In this document: piece by piece, positions 46,645 through 57,979 of the stretch
Position numbering within the stretch: the first letter of the stretch is position 1
Layout: every line of letters begins with the position of its first letter
Origin: Epiperipatus broadwayi
Lineage: Eukaryota > Onychophora > Udeonychophora > Euonychophora > Peripatidae
Direction of reading: 5' to 3'
DNA length: 64,000 nt
Assembly: GCA_028023455.1 (NCBI GenBank)
Contig: JAQFVV010006216.1
Location: 2,516,445 to 2,580,444, forward strand
Notes under the pieces: model-generated
What the model was told of the DNA's origin: nothing
Seen by the model: the letters and a program-made list of their open reading frames with translations, nothing else
Database searches by the model: none
Made by a program: the position numbers and the translations under genes

Positions 46645-48565
46645 CACTACTATCTGATAATCAATAATAAACTTATAATACATGGCATTAGAGTACAGAT
46701 AGGTAATAATTAATACAATAAGTTCTGAGAATCAAACAATGTTACATTGATAATACTGAATAGTTAATTGAGTCAATTGAGTCAGCAAAAGCAATTATGA
46801 GATTATATGAAACTACTCAATTACCTGACAATTTCTAGCTTTGCTATAAACTTTAATCTCAGAATTATGGAGTATTCAAACAGCAGACATGTAACAGAAT
46901 TAGACAAAATAACAAAAGTTGTGCAACACTATTAATACAATATCAGCAATCATTTGTATCAAGAATTTAGAGAGATATTATTCTCTCGGAGATCTTGATA
47001 AAAAATAATAATATTTACATCAGATAATTACTAAAATTTTGGATACAATCTAGTATTTATTTACTTTGGATTATTATGATTTTAGAATATTGTAATCTTA
47101 GTAAAGTATCAATCTTGTCTGGAAACAATTTGTACAAATGGGAAAAATTAAAATGTTCAAATATCTGTGATGTATCAATGCAGACTAATGACAACTAATA
47201 GAATTTCATGTTATAGATTCACAAAATATGACAATTTCATTACCACATTTTATAGCTAAAAGGTTCTTTTAGTGACATCAGTCAGTGATTGGGAAAGATG
47301 CACCAGAACATATGACATGCATCCACTTCTTATACTCATGATATTCCTATAATATTCAAATCATAGTATTCATATTGGCAAGTAGTAACATTAAAATTCC
47401 AACTCTGCCAATAAATGTTCTCCTTATAAAATGCACAAATGATTTCTTAGAAAAATATTAAAGTGTTCCGATATCTGTCAACCTCTACAGAAGTTTGTGT
47501 ATTTTGATTATAAACCTTTTTATGATTTCTTAATATAATTGATTATGTCAGGTTTCATTCTCTTACTTTCAGTAAATGTGGATGTCATCCTTGACATTTC
47601 CAATTTTGAAACAATGAACATATCACAAGTTTTGTATACATTATGTTCTAATTAATTGGACTACAAAAGCTTGAGTCCTTTTAAATTTAAAAACATTTCA
47701 ACATTTTTTATTACAGACTTCAAAACAAACATTAACGGTCAAGGCAAATACTTCTTGCATCTCATTATATTTTCATTTTCATGCTCCATATCAAAAATAT
47801 ATCACTTATTTGTCCAACCCATGTATGCCAATGTATATATGTGTGTGTAAAAGAGAGAAAATGATTTACAAAATTTCTAAAATTAATAAGAATAAAATTA
47901 AATTGTGCTATTGATCAGCATTTTTTCAGCAAACATAAATTGATAAAGATATAATAAAAAAAATGACTTTGATAATAAAATTTTATATTATCTTTTTATC
48001 TGTGAACATCTTTGCTTGAGAAAAAAAAATTCCTTTGAATCTAGATTTAAAATAAGATCATATAAAATAAAAATTATTCTTTTGTAATATATTCATTACA
48101 AAAAAAAAGTAATATTTTTACTATAAAATAATATGTTTCAGGGCATGTATTCTCTTCAAGTGAAAATTATTTATAATTTTTACTTTGTCAAATAATCTTT
48201 ATATTTAGATCTAACATCGATTTTTCAAAGAATTTAAAATATTATACCTTATTTTAAAAACATTAATAATTTAGTTTATTACTGTTTTTCATTTCTTTTA
48301 ATGATGTTTATACAATGAAAAACTGTTTATAGGTCACCTATCATTTTACAAAAAAAATGTGCACCTATATATCCATATTTAAAATATATACTATTATACT
48401 TAAAATATATACTATATGACTCTAAAATGGAGATCCTAAAATAAATTATAATAAAAAAAGCATGATAAGCAATGACAAACTATCACCAGTGATAATTTAT
48501 ATCATCAGTTTATCATAGTGTCTATTGCCTAATCAATTCTATCTAACTTCTGCTTGAGATCTTTA
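46645..48565. other. AT-rich DNA, no gene seen
   Basis: No exon or repeat family is recognised. The longest frame (64 codons at 47,656, plus) has the K/F/I/N-rich composition expected by chance. Confidence 0.4.
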
Positions 48566-48569
48566 TATA

Positions 48570-50795
48570 TATATGTTGATACGAAGATTTTCGCGGGTTG
48601 CATATATAAAAGACATTGTGGGTTCATCCCTGTTAAAAATTTAAATATTTATATACCAATGTTTTGACTTGATCACACAAGTCATCTACTGACTGATAAA
48701 AGGTAGAAAGACGGTTGTAGAGGCACTACAATCACTGATTTGAAAAAAACGTTAAAGTTACACCAATAGCAAAAATGTTAAATTAAAAATGTTTTTTAAA
48801 AAAATCTTTCCAAATAGGAGATAGTTTGCATGTATCATCTTGCTTATTGATACAATCTGGCCTTTTAAGTATCTCAATGACTTCTCTGATTTTGCACTGG
48901 TAGAGATTATCACATCTGGATATGATCCTGGTACTAGAAAAATCAATTTTATGACTTGCTGATGATGATGAGTATTTAACTGCATTAGCATGTTCAGCTC
49001 TCCTAACACTGAAGTGATGATTACTCATACCTATGTAAGAAACTTTACAATTTTCACATGAGATTTGATAAACACCATGAAATTCAAGAGGGATTGAATC
49101 CTTAGGCTTGGTTACTATATTGCTGATTTTTTGATGAGTAGAAAATGCTATATTTATATTATAGCATTTTAATATACATCCAATACTGTCTGTCGTTCCT
49201 TTTATGTATGGAACACAAATCCTAATACCTGATTTATCATCTTTTTATTTTCTATTTTGTCTATTTTGGGCTTGAAATAAGGCTGGTTTAACAAATTTAT
49301 AATTATAACTATTTGCTAATAAAACACTATTAATATGATTTATTTCTTCTTTCAGGTGTGACTTATCTGAAAGGTTAATTGCTCCATTTAAAAGAGTTTT
49401 GGCTACAGAAACTATCTGAGTTGGGTGATGATGAGAATCTAAATGTAAATATCTGTCCTTGTGTGTATTCTTTCTGTAAATTGAAAAAGATAAACTATTT
49501 GGTGTTCTGGTGACTAGAACATCAAGAAAAGGGGAGTTTTCCATCAGACTCTGTCTCCACTGTAAATTTAATATGAGGATGCATATTATTTAAATGTAAG
49601 AACAACATCATCTGATTTATTTTTTCCATGTTGCTATATGACAAAAATGTCATCTATGTATCTAAGACAAATGAGTGGTTTTAAAGATGATGATTCTAAA
49701 GCATGAGTTTCTGTATTTTCCATGAATAAATCAGCTATTACTCCTGAGATAGGTGAGCCCATAGGAGTACCAAAAACTTGTCTGTAATGCTGTCCATTGT
49801 ATACAAAATATATATTCAAGAGACAATGTTTAATCAAAGCAATAATATGGTTTGGTAAATTGTAGCATTGCGAGATTACATTTAAAGCTTCATCAATTGG
49901 AATGTTTGTAAACAAAGACATGACATCAAAACTGACCAGAATGTCATTAACAGTAATTTTTAAATTTTTTAAAACAGAAGTAAAGTGAAAAGAGTTTTTA
50001 ATATATGATTTAGTAGATGGGATTGTAGGTTTAATGAAATCAGATAAATATCTAGCTAAAATATGAATCGAAGATCCTATTGCACTTACTATTGGACAAA
50101 GGGGGATATCTGGTTTGGGAATTTTTGGGAGTCCTTAAAATTTTGAACAGACACATGATTTTTCATGAGGGATTATTTTATTTTTTTATCTCTGTTTCAA
50201 TAGGTGATTTATTAATAATGGCTTTTGTTGTTTTTTCCAAATACATAATATGATCTCTTTTTGATGGTTTATAAGTTTTATCTCATGGTGTTTATCAAAT
50301 TTCATGTGAAAATTGTGAAGCTTCTTACATAGGTATGAGTAATCATTGCATTAGTGTTAGGAGAGATGACTATGCTAATGCAGTTAAACAACACTCATCA
50401 TCATCAGCACTCTCATCTCTACCACTACAGATTCAGATCATAAAATTGATTTTTCTAGTACCAGGATCATATCCAGATGTGATAATCTCTACCAGTGCAA
50501 AATCAGAGTAGCCATTGAGATACTTAAAAGGTCAGATTGTATCAATAAGTGAGATGATACATGCAAACTTGCTCCTATTTAGAAAGATAGTTTAAAAAAA
50601 CATTCTTAATTTAACATTTTTGCTATTGGTGGAGCTTTAATGTTTTTTCCAAATCAGTGATTGTAGTGCTTCTACAATCATCTTTCTACATTTTATCACC
50701 CAGTAGATGACTTGTGTGATCAAGTCGAAATGTCGGTATATAAATATTTAAATTTTTAACACAGATGAACCCACAAAATATGTCTTTTTATATAT
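48570..50795 (-). mobile_element. Penelope-like element with inverted copy of its own 3' end
   Basis: Minus-strand coding order: RT start with IPKLYGLPK-like words (about 50,130), SLFTNIPIDEAL (49,915), FGTPMGSPISG (49,770), the catalytic RYIDDIFVI (49,660), a thumb region (49,544-49,245), and the GIY-YIG domain GVYQISCENCKVSYIG then HHFSVRRAEHANAV (49,085-48,970). The 3' end is at about 48,600. From 50,283 to 50,795 the GIY-YIG and 3' end recur in opposite orientation, so the copy is flanked by inverted pseudo-LTRs. Penelope-like elements encode RT plus GIY-YIG nuclease and often show such partial inverted copies. A few frameshifts and stops: inactive, but among the best-preserved elements here. 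Confidence 0.85.
50283..50795 (+). repeat. Inverted 3'-end copy (pseudo-LTR) of the Penelope-like element
   Basis: HGVYQISCENCEASYIG, then MSNHCISVRRDDYANAV, is readable on plus at 50,287-50,385. After that comes the same 3' untranslated sequence as at 48,600-48,775, ending aatttttaacacagatgaacccacaaaa. Divergence from the other copy is small. Confidence 0.85.
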
Positions 50796-50884
50796 ATAAA
50801 TGTATTAATAGATAACACATAAATTTATTAAATTATAAAATATATATAAAATAAGCATTAATAAGAACAAATTAATCATGTATA

Positions 50885-51625
50885 ACATAGGGGGGTTCAC
50901 TATATAGGAAAGTTTTAAATTATAATTGTTTTACTGCTTAGCACTGCTTTCAACCAGGCTAGTCATATCCATAGCACAAAGATAGGTATGTTGGAGAACA
51001 AACATGTAGATTAATCAATATGCAAGTCTGTAAATTTACATGTACTACTTACATGAATGTGATGCATGAGTCTTTTTTATTTATCATGTGGATGTTGCTT
51101 GCAATAAAGCATGCCTCCTTGTATTTTCTCTTTTGATTATTACACTCAGAGCAAACAACTTTAATGTAAAGTGAATTAAAATTATGACCTGACTCAATCA
51201 CGTGCTCTAAAAATACTGATTTTATGTTCAAATTTGTTTTAGAGTGTTTGTATATATATACTTGTGCTGCGCTAATCTAGCGCTATTGGCATGGGACTCA
51301 CCGTAGTAAATTGCATTGCATGTGGGTTCATTGCAGTTAATTTTTGTAAATTATTTGAAGAGCCTGGTCATAAGGTAACTTATCTTTGGTGTTATTAATT
51401 AATTGATTGAGTTTCAGGAGGCTACTAAAACTAATGCTGAATTTTTCCAAGCAAATTATTATGTAAGTCATATATGTAAATTTACAGACTTGCATATTAA
51501 TTAATCTATATATCCATTCTTCCACATACCTATCTTTGTGCTATGAATATGACTGGCCTGCTTCAAAGCAATGCTAAGTAGTAAAAAGAATTATAATTTG
51601 TAATCTTTCCTATATAGTGGACTTT
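50885..51625 (-). mobile_element. Short Penelope-like copy: GIY-YIG segment between inverted repeats
   Basis: Outer inverted repeats at 50,885-51,050 and 51,475-51,625 share ttcactatataggaaag, a cagtaa/cttagca(c/t)tgcttt block and the atagcacaaagataggtatgt word. Between them the minus strand encodes a GIY-YIG domain: CNEPTCNAIYYGES (about 51,325-51,285), then FLEHVIESGHNFNSLYIKVV and a KRKYKEACFIASN-like segment (51,230-51,085). There is no RT. It lies about 90 bases from the previous Penelope-like element but is a different family. Confidence 0.75.
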
Positions 51626-51629
51626 TCTA

Positions 51630-53275
51630 TTTATTGGATTATAAATGAATAAGGAAAGAAATAAAACTTATTGAGTTACATGTACAATATTATTTTAAAA
51701 AGTAAAGCAATACAATTTTAAAAAAATATTTTTGGCTAGATAAAAATATAGATTTGTCATATCCAATAGAAAATAGCCAAGATTGACCAAGATTAATCTA
51801 GTTAAAAGCATATTACTCTCAAATCTGTAAATTTTTTTTACTTTATATAGTTAAGATAATGCATAATAATGTCTTACATAATCTCTATCAACAATCATAA
51901 AATCCTCATCTTTTGGTTAAATAGCTAACTTTTCCCAACAGATCAATATCAATTTCTACACTTTCTTCTTTTCGATCCCATTATTCCATCATAATATCTT
52001 TTATCATATATAACATCTCAACAAACATGCTCTTTTAATTTTTTTTCTTCATGATTTTTTTTTTACTCCTTTAATGCTTTTATATTTCCAAATTTTTCTG
52101 TGCTATATCAAAGTTCAGATCTAAAATGAGTCCAGTATATTTTTCTTTAATAACTGTGGGTAAACAACTCCAAAATTAAACATTTAACAATTCTCTTGAA
52201 ATTATAGCAATACCTTTTTTTCTAATTAATAATTTATTATATTATTCTAAGCAGCAACTATAATTTACCAATGTTCTTAATATCTTTATGCTTTATTAAT
52301 ATTTTTTTTTTAAAAAAAAAAATTTCCAAACAATCATAAAATGTATGTATAATGGTCTACATATTAATTACAAAAACATTAAATGATGATAATAAAAATC
52401 AAAGCCCTGTCATGGTTTAATACAATGATAAAATATCAGATTTTGAACCGTAAGGACCCTGGATTGATTCCAGTGCTAGTATTACCAGTGAGCTATAAAG
52501 CCATTTCAATTAAAATACAAACAGAAATCAACATATTACTAATTACTAAGAATTGATTTTAATGTATCTTGCAAAAAAAAAAGTATTTATATACATGAGT
52601 TGTAAAACTATTTTATTACAAATTTCATTTATATAAGATTTTCAATGATAAATAGAAACTATTACATTTTATTATTTTTTTAGAATTCGCATAATATTTA
52701 GTATTTACTGCCGGTATCTATATCATATGTACATGTAGATGTATGAACACACATTATGTGCATTATAATATATAAATAACATTTCATTTTTAATAATAAA
52801 TTAATTAAAACTATTATCCAATATTATTCTATTATAACAGGATATGAATAAATAAATGTTAAATGTATATATAATATGAGCACGCACTAATGAGAGTATC
52901 TTAATATTTGAACTGAATTATTTTTGATATCTAATTATTAAAAAATAGGAACAAATTAAATCATCCAAAATCTGCATTTTCATTCATTAAAACACATAGC
53001 AAATAGAATATTTCTAACTCTAAAAACATATCTTTTATGAATAATATAATAAAATTCTAAGAAAATCTATTTAGAATTTCTATCCTCTGGAGACTCCTAA
53101 CCTGGTCTAAGATTTGGTCTGTTTCAGCCTTTTTATTTTGATGCACACTTTTGATATTATTAACTAATTTTTTTCAATAGTTGTTTACCTTCAATTGGTC
53201 ATTATATCAAATTTTCTTCTTTTAAAAAAAAAAAAAATTGAAATGAAATCAGATCAGTGAAATAGATTTTCATTA
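51630..53275. other. AT-rich DNA with one tRNA-like trace
   Basis: At 52,412-52,490 (plus) the words ggtttaatacaatgataaaatatcagattttgaaccgtaag and gattgattcc resemble a decayed tRNA-derived SINE head with A and B boxes. Nothing else is recognised. Confidence 0.35.
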
Positions 53276-53279
53276 ATAG

Positions 53280-54935
53280 CAGAGTTAGTAAAAAAATAGA
53301 TTATTCGATGAGAAAACCAGACATTATAATGAAGAAATAATTCCATCAGATTTTATGAGTATAAAAATCACTATACTTCCAAGAAAAGGATAATGTAAAT
53401 GATTGCATGAATTATAGAACAATAATTCTGTTATCTCAGATCTCTAAGATTTTATTCATAATAGTTAAAAATATAATACAAAAGTAGATAGATGAGGAAT
53501 TTGGATGAAGATCAGTATGGTTTTAGATTGGGATAGAAACCAAAAAGCAACAATGGCATTAAGAATGATTTTTACAAAAAATATAGAATCTTATGTGGCT
53601 TTATTGAGTTAGAGAAGGTTTTTGACAAAGTAGATTGTAAATTATTGTTTAAAATGATGGAGAATGTAGGTTTTAATTGGAAGGATAGGCAATTTTGAAT
53701 TATTTAGATGCCAAAACACAGAAAGAGATGTAAAAAGGTGGTAAACCAAACTTAATCATAAAAAGAGATGTGAGACAAGGTTGTCCATTTCACTTTATTT
53801 ATTCAATTTATTATGTATTAAGAAATAATAATGATAATGAAAATAAACTAAAAATTAAAATTAATAATCATAGTATTCATTATGCAGATAACCAGACAAA
53901 GACATGAATAAAATCCTTAAAATGTGCAATATGCTTTAGAGAATTTTAAATTAAAAATAAATATTAATGAAACAATGAGATAGTGATGGATTATCAGAAA
54001 ATAAAAATTATTGATAGATGTGAAAAATTAATAATATAAGTTTAGAACAAGTTAAGGAATTCTGTTATCTGGAGAGCATGATATATGGTGATAATGGATA
54101 TCTTGTAAAGACTAAAAGAAAAATAATGTTAGCAAAATGTACTTTCCAAAATCATCAAAAATGGAAATAAAGAAAGTCCATTCTGCTGTTTTTTTCATAT
54201 ACAGTAAATTATAAAAAATATCATATAACATCTATTATAGAAATTATATAAACCTTTTTCGACATATGATTTTATTCCCTTATAAATGTTAAACATCTTT
54301 TCAATTGTTAACCTATTATTGCATCCAGATTGCCATCTAATAAATAATAACTATAACAATAAATAAAACAAAACCTGAATAAAATGAAATCATGATACAG
54401 CAACCCAGATTATTAGAGGATCAATAATAGTTGATGCAAATTAACTAAATAGCATAACAATACACAGAATAGATAACAAACTGATATAAAAAAATAGAAT
54501 GAATTTTGTTAGAAACTTCATTTAGTGTATAGTGACATATGGACATGAGACCTAGTTTTGGGGAAAACAGGGGGGAAAAGAATAGAAGAAATGAAAAGTG
54601 ATTTTGAAGAAGAATAACTAGAACAAGATTATATAAAAAAACAGCTAATAATCAAATATTAAGAGAACTTGGAGTAAAAAGAGATCTACTGAATATGATA
54701 AAAGGATTAAATCCTTAGAACATATTTTAAGATATGATAATTTTTTTACAAAATACTTTAGAAGGCAGAATTTTGGAAGAAAATCGAAAGCAAGCCAGGA
54801 ATGTCTAAACTTAAAAATGTGATCAATGAAATTGATTATCTTGTATGCAATTATGAAAACAATTGCTGAAGAAAGAATGGTGTGGCTACAATGACAAGAC
54901 ATTGCCTTTAGAAGATATTGATGATGATGAATAAA
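53280..54935 (+). mobile_element. LINE reverse transcriptase region and C-terminus (dead copy)
   Basis: The plus-strand reading gives DQYGFRLG (53,512), GFIELEKVFDKVDCKLLFKM (53,597-53,656), a VRQGC-like block (53,770), SIHYAD (53,875; catalytic block with ADD changed to ADN), FCYLESMIYGDNG (54,060), VTYGHET (54,534), SLEHILRYDN (54,712) and an end with gatgatgatga (54,918-54,928). It is a different LINE family from the split element but of the same general RT type, with a TGA-type tail. About 300 bases of unrelated AT-rich sequence at 54,185-54,480 interrupt it. Confidence 0.75.
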
Positions 54936-55665
54936 ATATAAATATTTCTAAAAACATTAAATAATTTAATTAGATGATGGAAATAGGTCCACACATAACT
55001 ACAAAGACATGGTAATTGAATATTAAAAAACTGGCTACTTTCACATTATCATCTCTTCTTCATTGCCTGAAACATGAATATGAAAATTAACTAGCTTATT
55101 ATGCACTGACACTGTTTCAGTCAGGATAAATTTGGAATAAAATGGGGTTGCATAGTCTTCAATTAAAAATAACTAGAAATAATTTTAATGGCTGAAATTG
55201 GAGACTGCTTAAGTGGATTATCAACTAAATCCCTAAAAAAAAAATTATACCTAATAAAAAATTTTAACAATTAAAAATTGTCTAGTTCTATTGTAGATTT
55301 TAATCAAACAGATCAGTAAAATACCAGGCTAATATATGAACAACCAAGTCTTCAGACATGTATGATAATAATTTCAACTGATCTAAAATTATGAATATTT
55401 AAAATTATGTTTATGATTATTAACTAGAATAAGTTTTCTAATGAGTTGGCGGAATGTTTATCTTAGATTAAACAGCAATGTCAAATAATTAAAAAATAAA
55501 GTATCAAACTCCAAGGGATTAAAAATAATAATTAAAAAGTAATTATTAATTTTTATAATCTACATATAAGCATTCATGAGTGGTATTCTATTAATAACCT
55601 TAATATTAATAAATACTAGTAGCTTTATATAAAAATGAATATTTAATTAATAACAAAATTTTGAA
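54936..55665. other. AT-rich DNA, no feature seen
   Basis: No exon or repeat recognised. Confidence 0.4.
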
Positions 55666-55667
55666 AA

Positions 55668-56720
55668 TTGTACCAACATAAGTTAGAGTTTTGCAATGAA
55701 AGAGAATTATTAGAATTGCAAGCAGATTTTAAGAAAAGTCAAGGAATTAGAGACACCACTGCTGACATATATTCCAGAATCAAAAATTCAGGAAACACTA
55801 TAAAGAAACCTATATATACAATATTAATTAAAACAAGACCTTTGATTCAGTTATTTCATAATAAATTATGGAATGTTCTTAGTAAAACTAAATACCAGAA
55901 TATTTTATTGTTCTCATAAAAAATTTCTACATGAAATTAAATGGTACAGTTAAAACAGGCTACAATAAAACAGATATTTTATAATGACAAAAGAGTTAAG
56001 ACAAAGCTTTATATTGTTACCTTTCCAGCATGCATAAAGAATACATAATGAAGAAAAATAAATTGGACAAAGATAAATAAATATTGGTTTGAATTAATTA
56101 TAGAAATATCAACTATTTTACATATGTTGATGTTATCACATTTTCATTTGAAAATAAAGAAAACCTCGTAACTCTTTTTAAGAAAGTTAAAGAACAAAAT
56201 GAAATCATGAGATTATGGCTAATTACGAAAAAAACAAAAATTATGACTCCATAATTGATGTGATAGTTTTTATTATCTTAAATCATTTATTAACAATAAA
56301 AGATCTAGCAGTCAATATTAGTGCAATAAAAAACCTGGAAAATATTTTTAGATGTATGGATATATTTTTAAAATAAGGAAAATTAGTATTATTCAAATTA
56401 CAATGTTTCTTATGACATTTTGTAAATGAAAAAACTAAATAAAGAAGAAGAAAAGATATAAGTATTGAAGCTTTTGAATTATAGTAATAATAAAGACAAG
56501 ATTTTTATGGATAGCAACCAAGACAACAAGTGCATATTTGATTGGATTAGACTTACTTTTCATTTGAAGCTCAAATAACTTCATTAAAAAAATGTATAAT
56601 ACTCAAATCATTCTTGGTAAAGGAAGAGGATAACAAATCAACAAGAATGATAGACTTCTTACTCACAATAATGATACGTCTTTGAATAATATGAAAACAA
56701 ATATTTTGAGAATAGATATT
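55668..56720 (+). mobile_element. BovB-like RTE reverse transcriptase fragment (dead copy)
   Basis: The plus-strand frame ERELLELQADFKKSQGIRDT (55,690-55,750) corresponds to the LPDVQAGFRKGRGTRD block of BovB-type RTE elements. It is followed by FHNKLWNVLSKTKYQ (palm region), a diverged middle part, KTKIMTP (about 56,230), SFYYLKSFI (about 56,265; family FIFLGSKIT) and SIEAFEL (56,461; family RIDAFELW). The order and spacing match the family. The catalytic ADD motif is not readable and many stops are present. Confidence 0.65.
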
Positions 56721-56941
56721 GTAGAGAAATGTTATCTTATGATTGAAATATATAATCATCACTTGAAATCATCTTATAATAATAGTAAAATTGATTTTTC
56801 AAATATAAAAAATTAAAAAAAGCTTAAATTCCTTAATGGTTTCAATCTTAAATTATTTCTCCACATAATTTCTTATTGATACAATATGCAATAACTTTTT
56901 AAAATATGAAAAACACAAATGAGCAAGGTTTCTGTTAATCT

Positions 56942-57142
56942 TTAAAAACTATTTTGTAATTGATCAGAATTAATTGCTTTATCATTCACTAAATACCTGA
57001 AAATATTTTTGTTTTCAGATATCAAATCATTTCTGTTCACTTCCATAAGCTTCCTGTTAATTTCATTTACTGCTAAACTTAATGCAGATTGTAATGAAAA
57101 AGGGCATTTTACAATGTTATGCACAGAAGTAAGCATTTTCAC
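56942..57142 (-). CDS. Unidentified 66-codon frame, doubtful
   Basis: The minus-strand frame has a more balanced composition than its surroundings, with HNIVKCPFSLQSALSLAVNE and KLMEVNRNDLISENKNIF. An in-frame CAG/GTATTT near its end could be a splice donor. There is no convincing acceptor upstream and no family is recognised. It could be a first exon or chance. Confidence 0.2.
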   Translation of the reverse strand: MKMLTSVHNIVKCPFSLQSALSLAVNEINRKLMEVNRNDLISENKNIFRYLVNDKAINSDQLQNSF

Positions 57143-57544
57143 AAGGCAAATATAGTTATTACAATAAAATAAAAAAAACTATTCCTTTATAAAATCATTG
57201 TTTTTAATGTACTCTTACATCAAACTTTAAAACATTTATTTTTGAAGAAGCTAATACAAAGATAACTGCTAATATTCAATTCAATTAGCCATCCAGTAGC
57301 TTTATTAGCTGAAAAGTAAAGACCCTAGATTAATCAGGTTAATCAGATAAGTGTTAATGCACTGAATACAAAAATCAAAAAGGCAATTGTAAATCTTTCA
57401 TGCTATAACTGCTAGTTTGCAATTAAAAAAATAAATACAATCTTAATATAAAAGTACCAAATTGTTTTCCTTTCACTTTTTTTGTGTAAATCATGATTGC
57501 TAATTTATCTTTATTAAGATACAAAAAGATATATTGCATATATA

Positions 57545-57580
57545 ATTTCTAGTTTTGACAATCTAATACTGCTGTCAAAT
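57545..57580 (+). repeat. Partial copy of the 57.8 kb palindromic repeat
   Basis: gcatatataatttctagttttgacaatctaatac, then a gctgtcaaatcattttcata block, matches the left arm of the palindrome at 57,815-57,975, showing that the palindrome belongs to a dispersed family. Confidence 0.5.
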
Positions 57581-57814
57581 CATTTTCATAACTCTTATGC
57601 TTATTAGATTATTAAGCAAATGCAAAATAATCATATATGCTTTCAACCTCTGACAGAGGGGTAATCATTATAACAAGTATTTTACATAAGAGTGAAACTG
57701 ATTACCACAATCTTTTTTTATATATAGCTTTAGAACTATACTCACATGAAAGAGGTAACTTATAAAAATTTTAAAGCATATAAGTTAGCAACTATAAGTA
57801 AATATGTGTTATAT

Positions 57815-57975
57815 TATTAAATATATAATTTTCCAACATTATATATCAATTTTTAGTTTTGACAACTTAATGAAATGCTATTAAATCAATTTTGCCATCA
57901 TTGTCTTGATTTGTATCATTTTGTTAAGTTATCAAAACTTGAAATTACATATATAATGTTGGATAATACTGTATT
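57815..57975. mobile_element. Palindromic MITE-like repeat
   Basis: The left arm (aaatatataattttccaacattatat, ttagttttgacaacttaatgaaatg, ttaaatcaa) and right arm (cttgatttgtatcattttgttaagttatcaaaac, tacatatataatgttgga) are inverted complements around a short centre at about 57,893. No coding capacity. Confidence 0.6.
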
Positions 57976-57979
57976 TAAT

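Noticed and set aside
48600-48700. Possible hammerhead in the 3' end of the 48.6-50.8 kb Penelope-like element (TAGATGA, a stem, CGAAA, TGTC; inverted copy at 50,700-50,740)
   Set aside because: The first two invariant core bases are wrong (TA for CT), the hairpin would consume G8 and A9, and no stem I pairing was found. It may be a fossil of a ribozyme but cannot be called one.
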